From positions 496,001-560,000 of the forward strand of contig OZ025223.1 in the NCBI GenBank assembly GCA_964019055.1: 64,000 bases of DNA, written 5' to 3'. A model generated the notes under the pieces. It was not told where the DNA came from, ran no database searches, and saw only the letters and a program-made list of their open reading frames with translations. Positions 11,936 through 24,200 of this stretch are shown here, piece by piece; the stretch's first letter is position 1; each line of letters starts with the position of its first letter. This DNA comes from Anthopleura xanthogrammica. Taxonomy: Eukaryota > Cnidaria > Anthozoa > Actiniaria > Actiniidae. A program made the translations under genes and the position numbers.

Positions 11936-12210
11936 TTTGAAAAAGTTTCTTTCTTCGTGTGATGTTTTTACAAAATGGCGACCTTCGTTTGGCTCGTTGC
12001 TATGGGAACAAACTCAAGGTATGAGAGAGACTGGGACGAATGGTATAAACCGCAAACCTGGTATTTGCGGGCTCAGCAAAACAAGCACATGTGGGTTTTG
12101 AAATTTTGTCGAAACTTTTTGAATCAAATCGAATTTTTAATTATTTCACGGCAATAATTTTAATAATATGTATGCAGTTAGTTAGAGGGGTGAAAGAGGA
12201 AGCCACAGTG
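11936..12210. promoter_or_regulatory. Divergent DNAJB13/MDN1 promoter
   Basis: Only 275 bp separate the two start codons. The interval contains a YY1-like AAAATGGCGACC at 11972-11983 and an X-box at 11996-12009, and there is no clear TATA box. In-frame ATGs upstream of the MDN1 start (for example 12172) have weak context. Both 5' UTRs must be short or overlap here. Confidence 0.7.
11996..12009. promoter_or_regulatory. RFX X-box upstream of DNAJB13
   Basis: GTTGCTATGGGAAC matches the RFX/DAF-19 X-box consensus (RYYNYYATRRNRAC) at every position. It lies 60 bp upstream of the DNAJB13 start codon, within the distance usual for X-boxes of ciliary genes. RFX control of a radial-spoke gene is expected biology; binding here is inferred. 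Confidence 0.7.
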
Positions 12211-15200
12211 ATGGGATCGTCAGAGGATTTTGTGTTTGAGTTCGTCTCTGCACTTGATTCTCTCGCACGATGTGACGAGAAGTTGAACGAGGTTCTCGTG
12301 CCTTTTCTTAGATTGAAGGTAATTTCTTTAAAAATTATATTTAGACGATAATGTTCTTGCTGCTGTTATCTTAGAATTCCTGGCGAATCATTGATCAGTT
12401 TTGTTTTTCGACAAGAAAGGCTTGGAAGAAGTCTGATGATGATGATGAAATGATGATGATGATGATTGATTACATTAATGGATGATACGTGTATCTTAGA
12501 GTGGTTTTCGTATGAGTGGGAAACGATACGACGAATCTGTAGCAGTACTGTGTCTTACCTCGGCTGTAACTACAGTACGTGTTGTGATGGGAATATGGGA
12601 AGCCATTTCCATGTTACTGCACGATGTGCAATATACAGTACATGCTTTAAGTCAATACAGTATGTTCCCCAGCATATCATAACCATTCGTATGGGAAGCC
12701 ATTTCAATGTTACAGCATGTTGTACTGGGTACGTGCTGTAAGCCAGTATGGTATGTTTCCCACTCATATCATAACCATTCTTATGGGAAGCCATTTCAGT
12801 GTTACTGCATGTCGTGCTGTGTATGTGCTGTAAGTCAATACCATATGTTTCCCTTTCATATATGCAATTAATGCATTAATCATCATTGATATTTATTTAA
12901 TGCTGTTCTCTAGACATGGTGTAGCCAGGATAAAGAGGTGCTTCTCCAAACCCTTGCTGGATTCATGCTTGCTGAAGATACAGCATTACATGTAACAAAG
13001 CATTTTAAACCAATAATCCTTGAGATACTACAAAGATGTGCTGAAGCTATCATGAAAGATAAGAAATCATTCTACATCAACCATGAATCATTCAGCTATA
13101 TTCTCAGCATATTATTACCAGTTATACCAAATATACAGGCATTCGTATTGGAATATTATGTGAGGACTCCTTCATTTTATATCCGTTTACTTGAAGAAAG
13201 AACTCGCATCCTTAAAGACAATGAAAAACTTCTTAAGATTATCAAGACTGCATATAATTTCTTAAATGATGATTTTGAAACTTTTATTGATGTTTGGAAC
13301 TGGAGCATATTTTTTGGATTATTACAACATGATCATACAGAAATAAGGTGGCTCACAGTTCAGTTGGTTGCTATGGTAACACAAATGAATGAAAAGAGTA
13401 AATTGGAACTACTCGGAAAGTTGTTCAGTGTAGAAGAAAGAAACAAAATGACATTGGAAATGGCTAAGGAGTATACTATTAGCAGTACTAAAAATTTAAG
13501 TGATCTTAACTCCAATAATTTGACAAAAGATGTTGCCATGGAAACAGATAACCAGTATTTAAGTGGAGCATATTTTACTAAAGAAGATTTTACAGGGAAT
13601 CACACAGCAGTTTCTGGAGTTGTACTTCATACTCTTCAGAAACATTTGCCGCAGAATGATGGACATGTGAATAGTCTTGTAATGATCCCATCAAGCAAGA
13701 GAAATCTTCACTCCCTTGCTCTGGCTGTTGCGACTGGTTCTGGTGTGTTGTTAGAAGGGCCAGTTGGATCTGGTAAAACATCCCTTGTGGAAAACCTTGC
13801 AAGAATGACAGGAAGAATCTCTGCTCCTTTACTCATGAAAGTACAACTTGGAGATCAGACTGATAGCAAGGTAAAGTTTTAATGCCTTGTCAAGGTTTCA
13901 AGGGTGGTATAGTGGTAGACCACTCTCCTTTCACCTCTTGGGTCTTGGGCTCTGATTCCTGGACTCTGCATCACATGTGAGCAGAGTTTGTTAGCTTGTT
14001 TCAAGGGTTTTTCTTCTGGCTCTCCAGTTTTTCTCCCTCTGCAAAACCTTTAACACTGAATTTCAATTTGATCTGTCAGTTAGCCATGTTGTGATTTTGA
14101 TCAGCTCAGAGGTTGTTTCAGGGTAATGATAGAATTTGAAGTTTACTAAAAACTAACCAAATTTAGATTTCTTGTTCTTCAAAAATATGTGCTCCTTCTG
14201 TTGCTCAATGGCTGCATATCTTCCCTTCCCATTTTTCAGCTATTTTCACTTTAGAAACCACTTTAGAAATTTTGGTTGTTTTCTTACCCTTTTGTAAGTT
14301 GATGGCATTTTTCCTTTCCTCATTTTCAAAAACATTCCTTTTTATATAATTGTTGATGTTTTTGTTGTTTTAGTCCTTGCTCGGCACGTATGTATGTACA
14401 GATACTCCTGGAGAGTTTGTGTGGCAGGCAGGTACACTACTACAGGCAGTACAAGGTGGACATTGGGTGCTTTTAGAAGACATTGATTACGCGCCAATGG
14501 ATGTGGTGTCTGTGCTGATCCCACTTCTTGAGTCAAGAACACTGTCTGTTCCAGGTCATGGGAATGTTGTGAAGGCAGCACCAGGATTTCAACTTTTTGC
14601 TACTCAAAGGTGATTATATCAAGAAAAATACCTTAAATCCTGGTTATAAGCCAACCCCCTCCCCAGTTATTAGCCTTTCAAAAAATATGCTCCCCCCCAG
14701 TTATATAAGCATGAAAAAAACCTTACAAGTGAATATAAGCCCAGGGCTTATAACCAGGATTTTACGGTACCACATATGAAGCTAAAGCTAAATGCTAGAG
14801 AGAAGTTGAAATGTGAGTGAGATCATGGATGATTATACAGATATCTCACCTAACAGACACTTACCAACTCAGTTACTTTACACTTGGTCGTTTACTGAAA
14901 GCATTGTAACTCATTTTGTTTGTCTTTTTATTGATGTTCAGGACTCACAGCCACAGTGGTTATGCCTTCCATGCCTATAGCAATTCATCTATTCTAGACA
15001 GACTTTGGACAAGAGTTCATGTTGAACCTCCTTCACAAGAAGAACTTACAGAGGCAAGAATATTGTGTATTCATATATATGATACCAGATACAGACCTTT
15101 TCTGGGGATAGGGAACATGGTGCATTATGGTCTAGCTTGGGTATACAAGCATCGTTTGTTCATCATGCCTTTTATGGTGTTGTTGTACCCAAGCTAGACC

Positions 15201-18200
15201 ATAATGCACCTTGTTCTTGAACTCAGAAAAGGCCTATTCACATAGCTTTATAGTCTTGTGAGAAAGTAGACTTGTCACTTATTCATTGATGACATTGTTA
15301 ATGTTATGCTCATGACATTTTTATTCTCTCTCTCTCTTTTGGTTTCTAGGTCATTTGTCAGAAATTTCCAGATATGTCATCGGTATCACACAAGCTTGTT
15401 GACATTTACAGCGTCGTTTCCTCTGACACCAGACTCGCAACCAAAGATGATGTCACACTCTCTTCTTTATCACATGACAAGAGACTCAGCACAACTAGAG
15501 ACCTCATGAAATGGGCCTCTAGGGTTTCCATGGCAACAAGTAATGGCCCATTCTTTGCCGATGCTAAAGATGTCTTCCTTGAAGCACAAGATTGCTTTGG
15601 GGCAACATTATCAAAAGCCGAGCACAGGCTGGAACTTGGGATGATTGTTGGTGCAAAACTTGGTCTGGCAAAAGAAAAAGTTGACTTCTTCTGCAAGAAC
15701 TACAAGCCCAAAATTCAGATATCTCAACTCTCCATTACAGTAGGCAGAGCATCTCTAAATAGGCAACAGCAGGACAAATATGCTCCAAAAATTGTCATGC
15801 CAAAATTTGCCCACACGAGACACTCGCTTGTGCTGTTAGAGAGAGTCGCTGCCTGTATAAAACAGGAAGAACCGGTTTTACTGGTTGGAGAAACAGGGAC
15901 AGGCAAAACATCGTCAGTTCAGAATCTTGCTGCTTTATGTGGACTGAACTTGAAGGTCATCAACATGAGCCAGCAGAGTGACAGTGCTGACCTACTTGGT
16001 GGTTTTAAACCTGTGGAGATGAAACAACTTGTTGGTCCAGTTAGAGAATATTTTGAGAAGCTCTTTTGCCAGACATTTTCCAGGAAACAAAATGTCAAAT
16101 ATTTGAGTCATGTTCAACAATGTTATGCAAAGAGCCAATGGGAGATCTTATTTAAACTCATGATTCACTCTCAGAAAGCTGCAGTTGATAGAATATCCAA
16201 GGGCAAAAGTGTTGGTAAGCAATACATGTATGCATGTACATACTGTCTTAATTTCTCCCACCACCTGGAATTCTGTGCATTGAAATCAATATTTTCTGGA
16301 AGGTAACATGATCTAACTTATTGAATGCAGTGATGGGGCTAAACCACTTGAAGAGTTGGGCTACACCAACAAGGGGCTAACTCACTGTAATTCAATATAT
16401 CTTGTGACAATCAAATAATAAGGTATTACAATATATCCTTTGTATATTCTCTTGCAGTTGATGAAGATATCTCCATCCAAAGTCTTCTCACAAAATGGCA
16501 GAAATTTGCTTCCAAGATTGAACACCTCAGGAAGCAGCAGAAACATGCAGAAAGTGCTCTTGCTTTTCGTTTTGTAGAAGGCACTCTTGTCAAGGCCATC
16601 CGTGATGGAGATTGGATTCTGCTGGATGAAATCAATCTTGCGACACCTGAGACTTTAGAGTGTTTGAGTGGGTTACTGGAGAGTAGTGCAGGATCTGTTG
16701 TACTCCTGGAAAGAGGGTGGGTTACTGTCAGAGTACATTATGTGTCATCATCATCATCATCATCATCAGCAGCAGCAACATCATTAGCATCATCCAAATT
16801 ATCATCATCATCAATATCACTGCCCTGTAACCCATGTCATCATCATTATAAATAGTATCATCATCATAACAGGAATATCATCTTCATCATTTCATCATCA
16901 TTGTCATAATCACATCTATCATCATCATCAACAATAATCATATATTTGACTAATATCTCCTTCTGACTGCTATTGATAATTCTCATAATTTACAGTGACG
17001 TGGAGCCCATTGTCCGCCATGACAATTTTCGTTTGTTTGCGTGCATGAACCCTGCTACTGATGTTGGTAAGAAAGATTTACCGCCAGGAATACGAAACAG
17101 GTGAGAACTCCCTCTGCTATACTTTGACATTATTGTACCAAGGCCTATTCTGAGTTCTCTACATCTACATCTACATCTTTATTAGTTGATAAAAATTGTA
17201 AAATATCACATCAACTGTACATAACATGTTTATATAATAAGATAAATAATTAATAATTGAGAAGTTACAATGAGTAATAAAATAATAATAGAGCAAACGC
17301 ATTAAAACCATTGAAACAAATGCAAAACAAGACACAAACAAGTAGTAGCCATGTAGTGACAATTAGTGAGTTGAACAAACAAAAGTGCATTCTTGTCTAG
17401 TTTGATTATGAACAACGCTTTCTGAATTTGGCAAACAAAGTGAAGCTTGAGTACGAACAAAACTTTTCGGAGTTCGACAAATGAAGTGCATTCTGGTCTA
17501 GATTGAGTATGAAAAACCTTTTCTGGGTTAGACAAATGAAGTGCATTCTGGTCTAGCTTGGGTGCAATCAACACTACATAAGGCATGCTGAACAAAATAT
17601 TTTAGTACCCATGCTAGACCATCATGCATCATGTTTATTACCTCAGAAGAGTCCTATTATTACAATGGGTAAGTGAAATATGTTTGTTATTTTTTGTAGG
17701 TTTACAGAGATTTACGTGGATGAACTTGAAGATGTCAACGACTTAAAGACCCTGGTTGTGGACTATCTACAGGGTCTGTCGCCCTCGGCAGCCATAGTTG
17801 ATGGAATTGTCAGGTAATCAGTTGTGATTGCTACTGTTTGCATTGTTATGTGCTGATCGAGACAACCGTCACGACAGGGAAATCAGACAACACACTGCCG
17901 TTTATGAAACAACTTGTTCAGTACCTTTACATAGTCTGATTGACGGTATACGTAGTCTACGATCAGCGCGTAGCAATGAAAACATTGTTATTGCACCATC
18001 ACCATGAACGACCAAAAGGAATGGAGATTTTGGCTTCCGTCAACCAAAGATTACTAAGAGATTGTTAAACATTTTATTTATGGAAGCCAAAAATCCAGAC
18101 ATCTCGCTGTCTGGGTCGCGTTTTTATGAAAATAGGTAATAAAGAATAATTGATTTGATCTTGCATTTTGGCTTGCGAAGATTCACCTCAGAAACCAACG

Positions 18201-21200
18201 CTACCAATTTCGTACCGTGTACTTGGTGTTTCTCAGTTCTGTACGTATCCCACTCATACTAAAACTATTCTAATGAAAGCATATTTTTGCTTTGATCTAT
18301 AGGTTTTATTTAACGGCAAGACATGAAGCAAGCGATAAGCTGACAGATGGAACAGGACACAAACCCCATTACAGGTTAATAGAACATTGGATTACTTCCA
18401 ACTCTGCTCTGCACTGCAATATTTATAACTTTAATAAACATGTACAACTTTAAGTTGATGTGTGAAAGTGTTGTGAATGTAGTTATAGTGCGTATGGAGC
18501 GAACCGCCTCACGAAAGAGCCCGTACAGGGAGTGATGGTATAAAATATGTTTTTTTAAATAGCTTTTTTTTTGTTTTCAAATATTACAGCTTAAGAACGC
18601 TGTGCAGAGCATTAAGATATGCGTCACATAATCCCCATGGTAACGCCTTGAGATCGATCTATGAGGTAAGTCACGTGATATTGCCATTCTTATTTACGAG
18701 TAAAGACGTAGGGGGAAGGGGTAAGGGGATTTATGGACCTCACATCTTGTTCATCTGACCGGTTCTTTTCCTTTTTTCTTTTCACAGGGATTCTGCCTTA
18801 GTTTCCTGACCCAGCTGGACCGTTCTTCACACCCAGTAGTAGAGTCCTTGATACGAACCAATATCCTTGGTCACGTGAATGCCACCAGTCTCCTCAACCA
18901 GCCTCTCCCTCGCCCTGTCGAAGATAAGAAGAGTTTTGTTAAATTTGAAGGCTTTTGGATCAATGTTGGAGAGCGCGATCCTGTCGTTCCTTCTCATTAT
19001 GTGCTTACGCCTGCTGTTAAGGACAACTTGCGTGACCTTGCCAGGGTCGTCAGTGGAAGGTAGGAATAGAGCTATAAAGATTGGGTAGTGTTGTGTTACA
19101 ATTGTCACTCATATTCTTAAAGCAGTAAGCATCGAAATGATGCATTTTATCTTTCACGCGTGACACATGTTTCTAAAAAAAAATCCGGAAAATCACGCAA
19201 ATTTTATTTTCACATGTCACGCATTCTACAGGAAATTCCCCACTCACGCATCAATGATTTTACCTTTCATGCGTCACGCATATTCGTAAAACAATTTACT
19301 GATAAAATGCTTTTATAAAATGAAACTCAGAAGTCCTTGGTATACTGATTGCTCTTTTTCTTTTTCTGAAGGTCTTTCCCCGTGCTCATCCAAGGTGAGA
19401 CGTCTGTAGGTAAAACAAGTCTCGTTCAGTGGTTGGCCAGCGCGTCAGGAAACCAATGCGTCAGAATCAACAACCATGAGCATACAGATATCCAGGAATA
19501 TCTTGGCTGTTATACCGCTGATCATAATGGCAGACTTGTATTCAAAGAAGGTAGGACTGACAGTCTTCTAGAAATAAAGAATATACCTCTTTACTTTGGG
19601 CGTAATGTTTTCCTATTTCAGACCACGTGTCATTCCCTAGAGTTTCATTTCTTTGTTTAACGGTTGTGCATGAGAAGACACATGAATATGGATACAACTC
19701 GAACAAAGATTCTTAACCTCTAGGAATAGACACATGGTCTGTTGACTGAAGATTCAGTCAGTAGTGGATCTAGGGAAGCTTATTGGGTGCCTATGCACCC
19801 CCCTTCATGATCAAGAATGTCTCGAAAATTAACGAAATAGCATCTCCGTGGACGAAAAATTTGAACATTTATCAGGGGGGACATGCAATTAAATCGCCTT
19901 CTAGAAAATTGCGCATTGGGCACGTGCAACATTATTTCCTAGAGCGAACTGCCATTGAACTTAAATCCCAGATCTAGCTTCTTGGATTTAGATTAAAAAT
20001 TGGCTACTCTTTATTACTTTTCAGGTGTTCTTGTGGATGCCATGAGGAAAGGTTACTGGATCATCCTAGATGAACTGAACCTTGCACCGACTGATGTCTT
20101 GGAAGCCTTAAACAGGGTAAACATGATAAGCATTCGTGTTTCTTTGACATTATTTTGTTCTGAACTTTCGAACTATTCTGGCGTCATATTTATGGCGTCT
20201 CTTACTGTTGTGTCGTGTTGTGTAGTTCTTTTGTAAACGCTGTGTATGTTTTTTTTTTCATCAGTTGCTTGATGATAACCGGGAGTTATTCATCGCTGAA
20301 ACACAAGAAACTGTGAAAGCGCATCCAAACTTTATGCTATTTGCCACTCAGAACCCTCCAGGACAGTATGGTGGAAGAAAGGTTAAATTATACTTAAACT
20401 AAAACAAATGATCTAATGTTAAATGCGCTGAGACACGCGGCAAACTCTGGAATAACTGTTCTGGGAAAATTGTTACATCTGTACGAGACTTCACGCTGTT
20501 ACACGTTGAGATATCATTTCGACCTGCCACGCCGCGCTGAATTTTTTTCAAAGTAGAAAAATCCGAAATTACAAGTTGCGTGAGTGCATGTCGTTACACA
20601 TACAAAAAAGCTGGTAAAGTCTGCATTAATTTTGAGTCTCGTGAAACTGTTGCACGACAGATTGTTGCTTGTAACAGCGCCTTAACAGTTGATGTTTTAC
20701 AGGTTTTGTCTCGTGCTTTTCGTAACCGTTTTGTCGAACTTCACTTCGATGAACTACCGAGCAAGGAACTGGAGAAGATCCTTCAGGAACGAGGAAGGAT
20801 ACCCATGTCTTATGCCAAGAAAATGGTAGCTGTGCTTTTGGACTTACAGGTATCTGTCTTTGATGTCAATACTGTTGATATGTATATCGAAATATTTGGG
20901 TGTGTTCTGGACGATAATGTGATAATGTTCTTGCTCTTTCGATAAAATCCGCTGGTTTTAATGACCGCAGTCTCATTTGCTTTGGTTCTGACCCGTTTAT
21001 ACGTAAATATATTTAGTCATAGTTACTCAGATTATACAATTGTGTTTTCAGGCGAGGCGTCGCAGCTCTAGTGTGTTTGCAGGAAAGCAAGGTTTCATTA
21101 CTTTACGAGACTTGTTCAGATGGGCTGAAAGATACAGTAAGAACCCGGATGTAGAGGGTGGCTTTCATGATTGGGAGCAACATATCGCTGGCGATGGTAA

Positions 21201-24200
21201 GGAAAGAGTAAACGTCTTTTTGACTTTAAATTCGATTATCATTCATAAATGTTATACATTTTCATACACCACACATCATCGCCATCATGGTCGTCATCAT
21301 CAGGCATCATCATCATCACCAACACTACCATCATTATCATAAGAGTCTCATAACCACCATCATCATCGCCGCCACCATTGACTTCATCACCATCATCACC
21401 CTCAGTACTGCCACCATTATCATAAGCATTTTTATCTGCCACCAGCAGCCGATCCATACCTTACCCCTTTTATTGACTTTTCCAGGTTACATGTTGTTAG
21501 CTGGACGCTGCAGAAATCCAGAAGAATGTAAGGTCATACAGGAAGTCCTTGAAATCCATTTTAAACGAAAGCTTAACCAAGAAACGTTATTCACCTACAA
21601 CGCATCAGACAACGACGTCCTTGGTCAAGCGATGGGTCGTGTCGTAGATGGATTTGATCATGTTGTATGGACCAAGAGCATGAAGAGGCTTGCTGTGTTG
21701 GTTGGCCGGGCATTACAGTTTGGTGAACCGGTACTTTTAGTTGGTGAAACTGGGTAAGTCAAAGCACAGGAATCCCAACTAAGTTTTGTGTCGGTATGAG
21801 GTGGCATGCGCTGCTACGGTGCTGTCTCTTACCGCTGTGCAGTTCATGCTGGGGTCGTGGGCTCGAGTCCCGAATGAACCGCATATGTGAGTTGAGTTTG
21901 TTTAATTTGTTGTTCTCTCTCTTGCCATGAGGGTTTTTTTCTCCGGGTTTTCTGGTTTTCCTCCACTCCTTAGATTTCAAGCAATTTCTTTAAGTATGTG
22001 TTCTTTGTCCTGTAGATGCGGGAAGACAACTATTTGTCAGCTGTTTTCAGCGCTCAAACAACAGCGTCTTTACTCGGTTAACTGTCATATGCATTCCGAG
22101 TCCTCTGACTTTCTTGGTGGATTACGCCCCGTCAGAAGCCGACACATCGAAGAGCAGGTAAGCTTGCCGGCCTTAGTCTCCATCCACACTGAAAACGCAT
22201 TTTTGTTTTTGCGTTTTGGCCTTGCGTCCACACTGAAATGATCGAAAATGCTGAGAGATTTCATTGTAAAGGCACACACCTGAAAACGCTTTCCAGAGTG
22301 GAGATATTTGAAAACGTAGGCCTATCGTATTAGTGTGAACAGCGAAAACGAAGGCTTTTGATAACGCTGACGTCATTTACACCGTCACGTCTGTTTTTCG
22401 CATGCGCAGATGATGATATTGCATCATTGCTGATCGTATCTGCGTTTTTGATCGTTTAGTGTGGACGGGCGAAAACGCTATGAAAACGCTAGTGTGGACG
22501 GGAAGCTTTTGGTGCATTTCCGATAAGATGAAAATGGACCGTTTCGACAACGCATTATCGTTGACATGGCCTCAGTCTCCTCTGCAGGCATATCCTATTC
22601 TGTATTTTCTTCTCTGGGCTTCCTGTCGATATTGATTTCAGTTTGTGGTTTCTCTAACAGGATGGAAAACTACAGAAGTTCTTTGAGTGGTGCGATGGTC
22701 CTCTTGTCCTCGCCATGAAAGACGGTGCCATGTTTCTAGTTGACGAGATCTCCCTTGCAGACGATTCTGTTCTCGAGAGACTCAACAGTGTCCTGGAACC
22801 CGAGAGGACCCTGGTGCTGGCTGAGAAGGGGTCTGAGGGGGGAGGGGTGAATGACAAAGATGTGGATATCATTGTTGCACATGAAAAATTCAGAGTTGTG
22901 GCTACAATGAACCCTGGAGGAGACTTTGGAAAAAAAGAGGTTTGTTCCTAGCTTGCTACTTCATAAAGCTCAAGTAATAGAATTTTAAATCCATTTTACA
23001 GACATCAAAAAACCTTGAAAATTCCTGGAATTGTTTCTAAGAGATCTTGCACTACCCTAATGAATAACAATTGTTGCCAAACAATCTTGACAATTTTTTT
23101 AAGAACTTTTCTTCTTTTACTTTTAATAGCTATCTCCTGCACTGAGAAACAGATTCACAGAGATATGGTGTCCTTCAACAAACAATGATGAAGACCTGAT
23201 TGAGATCATTGAGCATAACCTGGTGCCTGGGCTGTCATTTAACACTACCCCTGATGGTATGAGTTAGCCTCTTGCATGTCACTAACTGGGGTGGGGTGGG
23301 GGGGGGGGGTATATTTAGAGAGTATATATACTAGGGTATACTGGCATGGGAGGAGGTACTAAGGATATAAATGCGATGGATTGACATTAACAGACTTCTT
23401 TACCTTGGGCGTAATGTTTTCCCATTTCAGTCCACGTATCATTCTCTTGAGAATAAGATTCTTTGTTTGAGTTGTATCCATATTCATGTGTCTTCTCATG
23501 AGCAACTGTTAAACAAAGAAACCCGAGGTAAAGGGGTGTATTGATGTCAATCCATCGATAACTGGTGTAACTGAACATTAAATGAGGAATGCTATAACTA
23601 TTAATACTAATAATATTTATCTGTATTAAGGTTTATCTGGTATTGGAAAGGCCATGGTTAACTTCGTTAACTGGTTTCATTCAACTGAATTTGGTAAAAG
23701 GTATCGATTCTAACCATCAAATTATTTTTGAATTCACAGACAGAATCACAATGAATTTTATAACTTTTTTCTTGTATATAGATTTGTGGTGAGCATCCGG
23801 GATCTCTTATCATGGGTGAGGTTCATTAACACCTGCTGTAACCTAGCAACACACGATGACCACGTGACATCTGATCTTGTAACTCCTTACCAGTCCCCTT
23901 CTTCACCAGTCCTTTCTCCATCCACTGCATACCTTCATGGCGCATGCCTGGTCTTTCTAGATGCACTTGGTGCTGGTTTGTCTAGTTATGCATCGACAAG
24001 TGCTTCACCACAGGAAGCCCGAGCGACGTGTATCGAATTTTTAAGGGCTCAACTACAGAATATCAGCGAGGTTGATACAGAGGTGTTTGATATGAAAGGG
24101 CCGAGTGCTGTCATAACGGAGAAACTATTTGGAATCAAGCCATTCTATATTCCAAGAGGTAGGTAACGCATGGTATATATTACGTGACGGTAACGCAATA

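Larger units (their letters stand above)
12211..15053 (+). other. MDN1: MDN1 exons 1-4: N-terminal domain and AAA1
   Basis: Exons 12211-12318, 12914-13870, 14374-14609, 14942-15053. The helical N-terminal domain is followed by the AAA1 P-loop (LLEGPVGSGKTSLVENLA, in exon 2), then LKVQLGDQTDSK, TPGEFVWQAG and the Walker B region HWVLLEDIDYAPMDVVSVLI. Exon 4 ends at a GC donor (GAG followed by gcaaga), confirmed by the unbroken frame into exon 5. Confidence 0.93.
15350..19059 (+). other. MDN1: MDN1 exons 5-11: AAA2 module
   Basis: Exons 15350-16214, 16458-16716, 16996-17100, 17700-17813, 18303-18374, 18590-18665, 18788-19059. It shows the P-loop LLVGETGTGKTSSVQNLA, then NMSQQSDSADLLGGFKPVEM, Walker B DWILLDEINLATPETLECL, sensor region LFACMNPATDVGKKDLPPG with IRNRFTEIYVDEL, and GTGHKPHYSLRTLCRALRYA. 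All key ATPase residues are present. Confidence 0.94.
21486..24158 (+). other. MDN1: MDN1 exons 17-22: AAA4 module
   Basis: Exons 21486-21753, 22016-22157, 22661-22939, 23130-23256, 23631-23700, 23782-24158. The P-loop LLVGETGCGKTTICQLF is split by intron 17 inside the second glycine codon. Then come HSESSDFLGGLRPV, Walker B MFLVDEISLADDSVLERLNS, ATMNPGGDFGKKE and LSPALRNRFTEIWCP. Exon 22 encodes VVSIRDLLSWVRF and a more variable stretch ending FGIKPFYIPRG. Confidence 0.94.

Noticed and set aside
11975..12157. 60-residue plus-strand ORF starting MATFVWLVAMGTN in the divergent promoter
   Set aside because: It covers the YY1-like and X-box sites, has no recognisable similarity and does not join MDN1 exon 1 in frame; at most an upstream ORF.
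13893..13975. tRNA gene
   Set aside because: A- and B-box-like motifs are present but the cloverleaf stems do not close and the sequence continues into a repeated SINE body found at several loci.
15406..15696. Minus-strand ORF opposite MDN1 exon 5
   Set aside because: Shadow of a long coding exon; the plus strand encodes the conserved AAA2 region.
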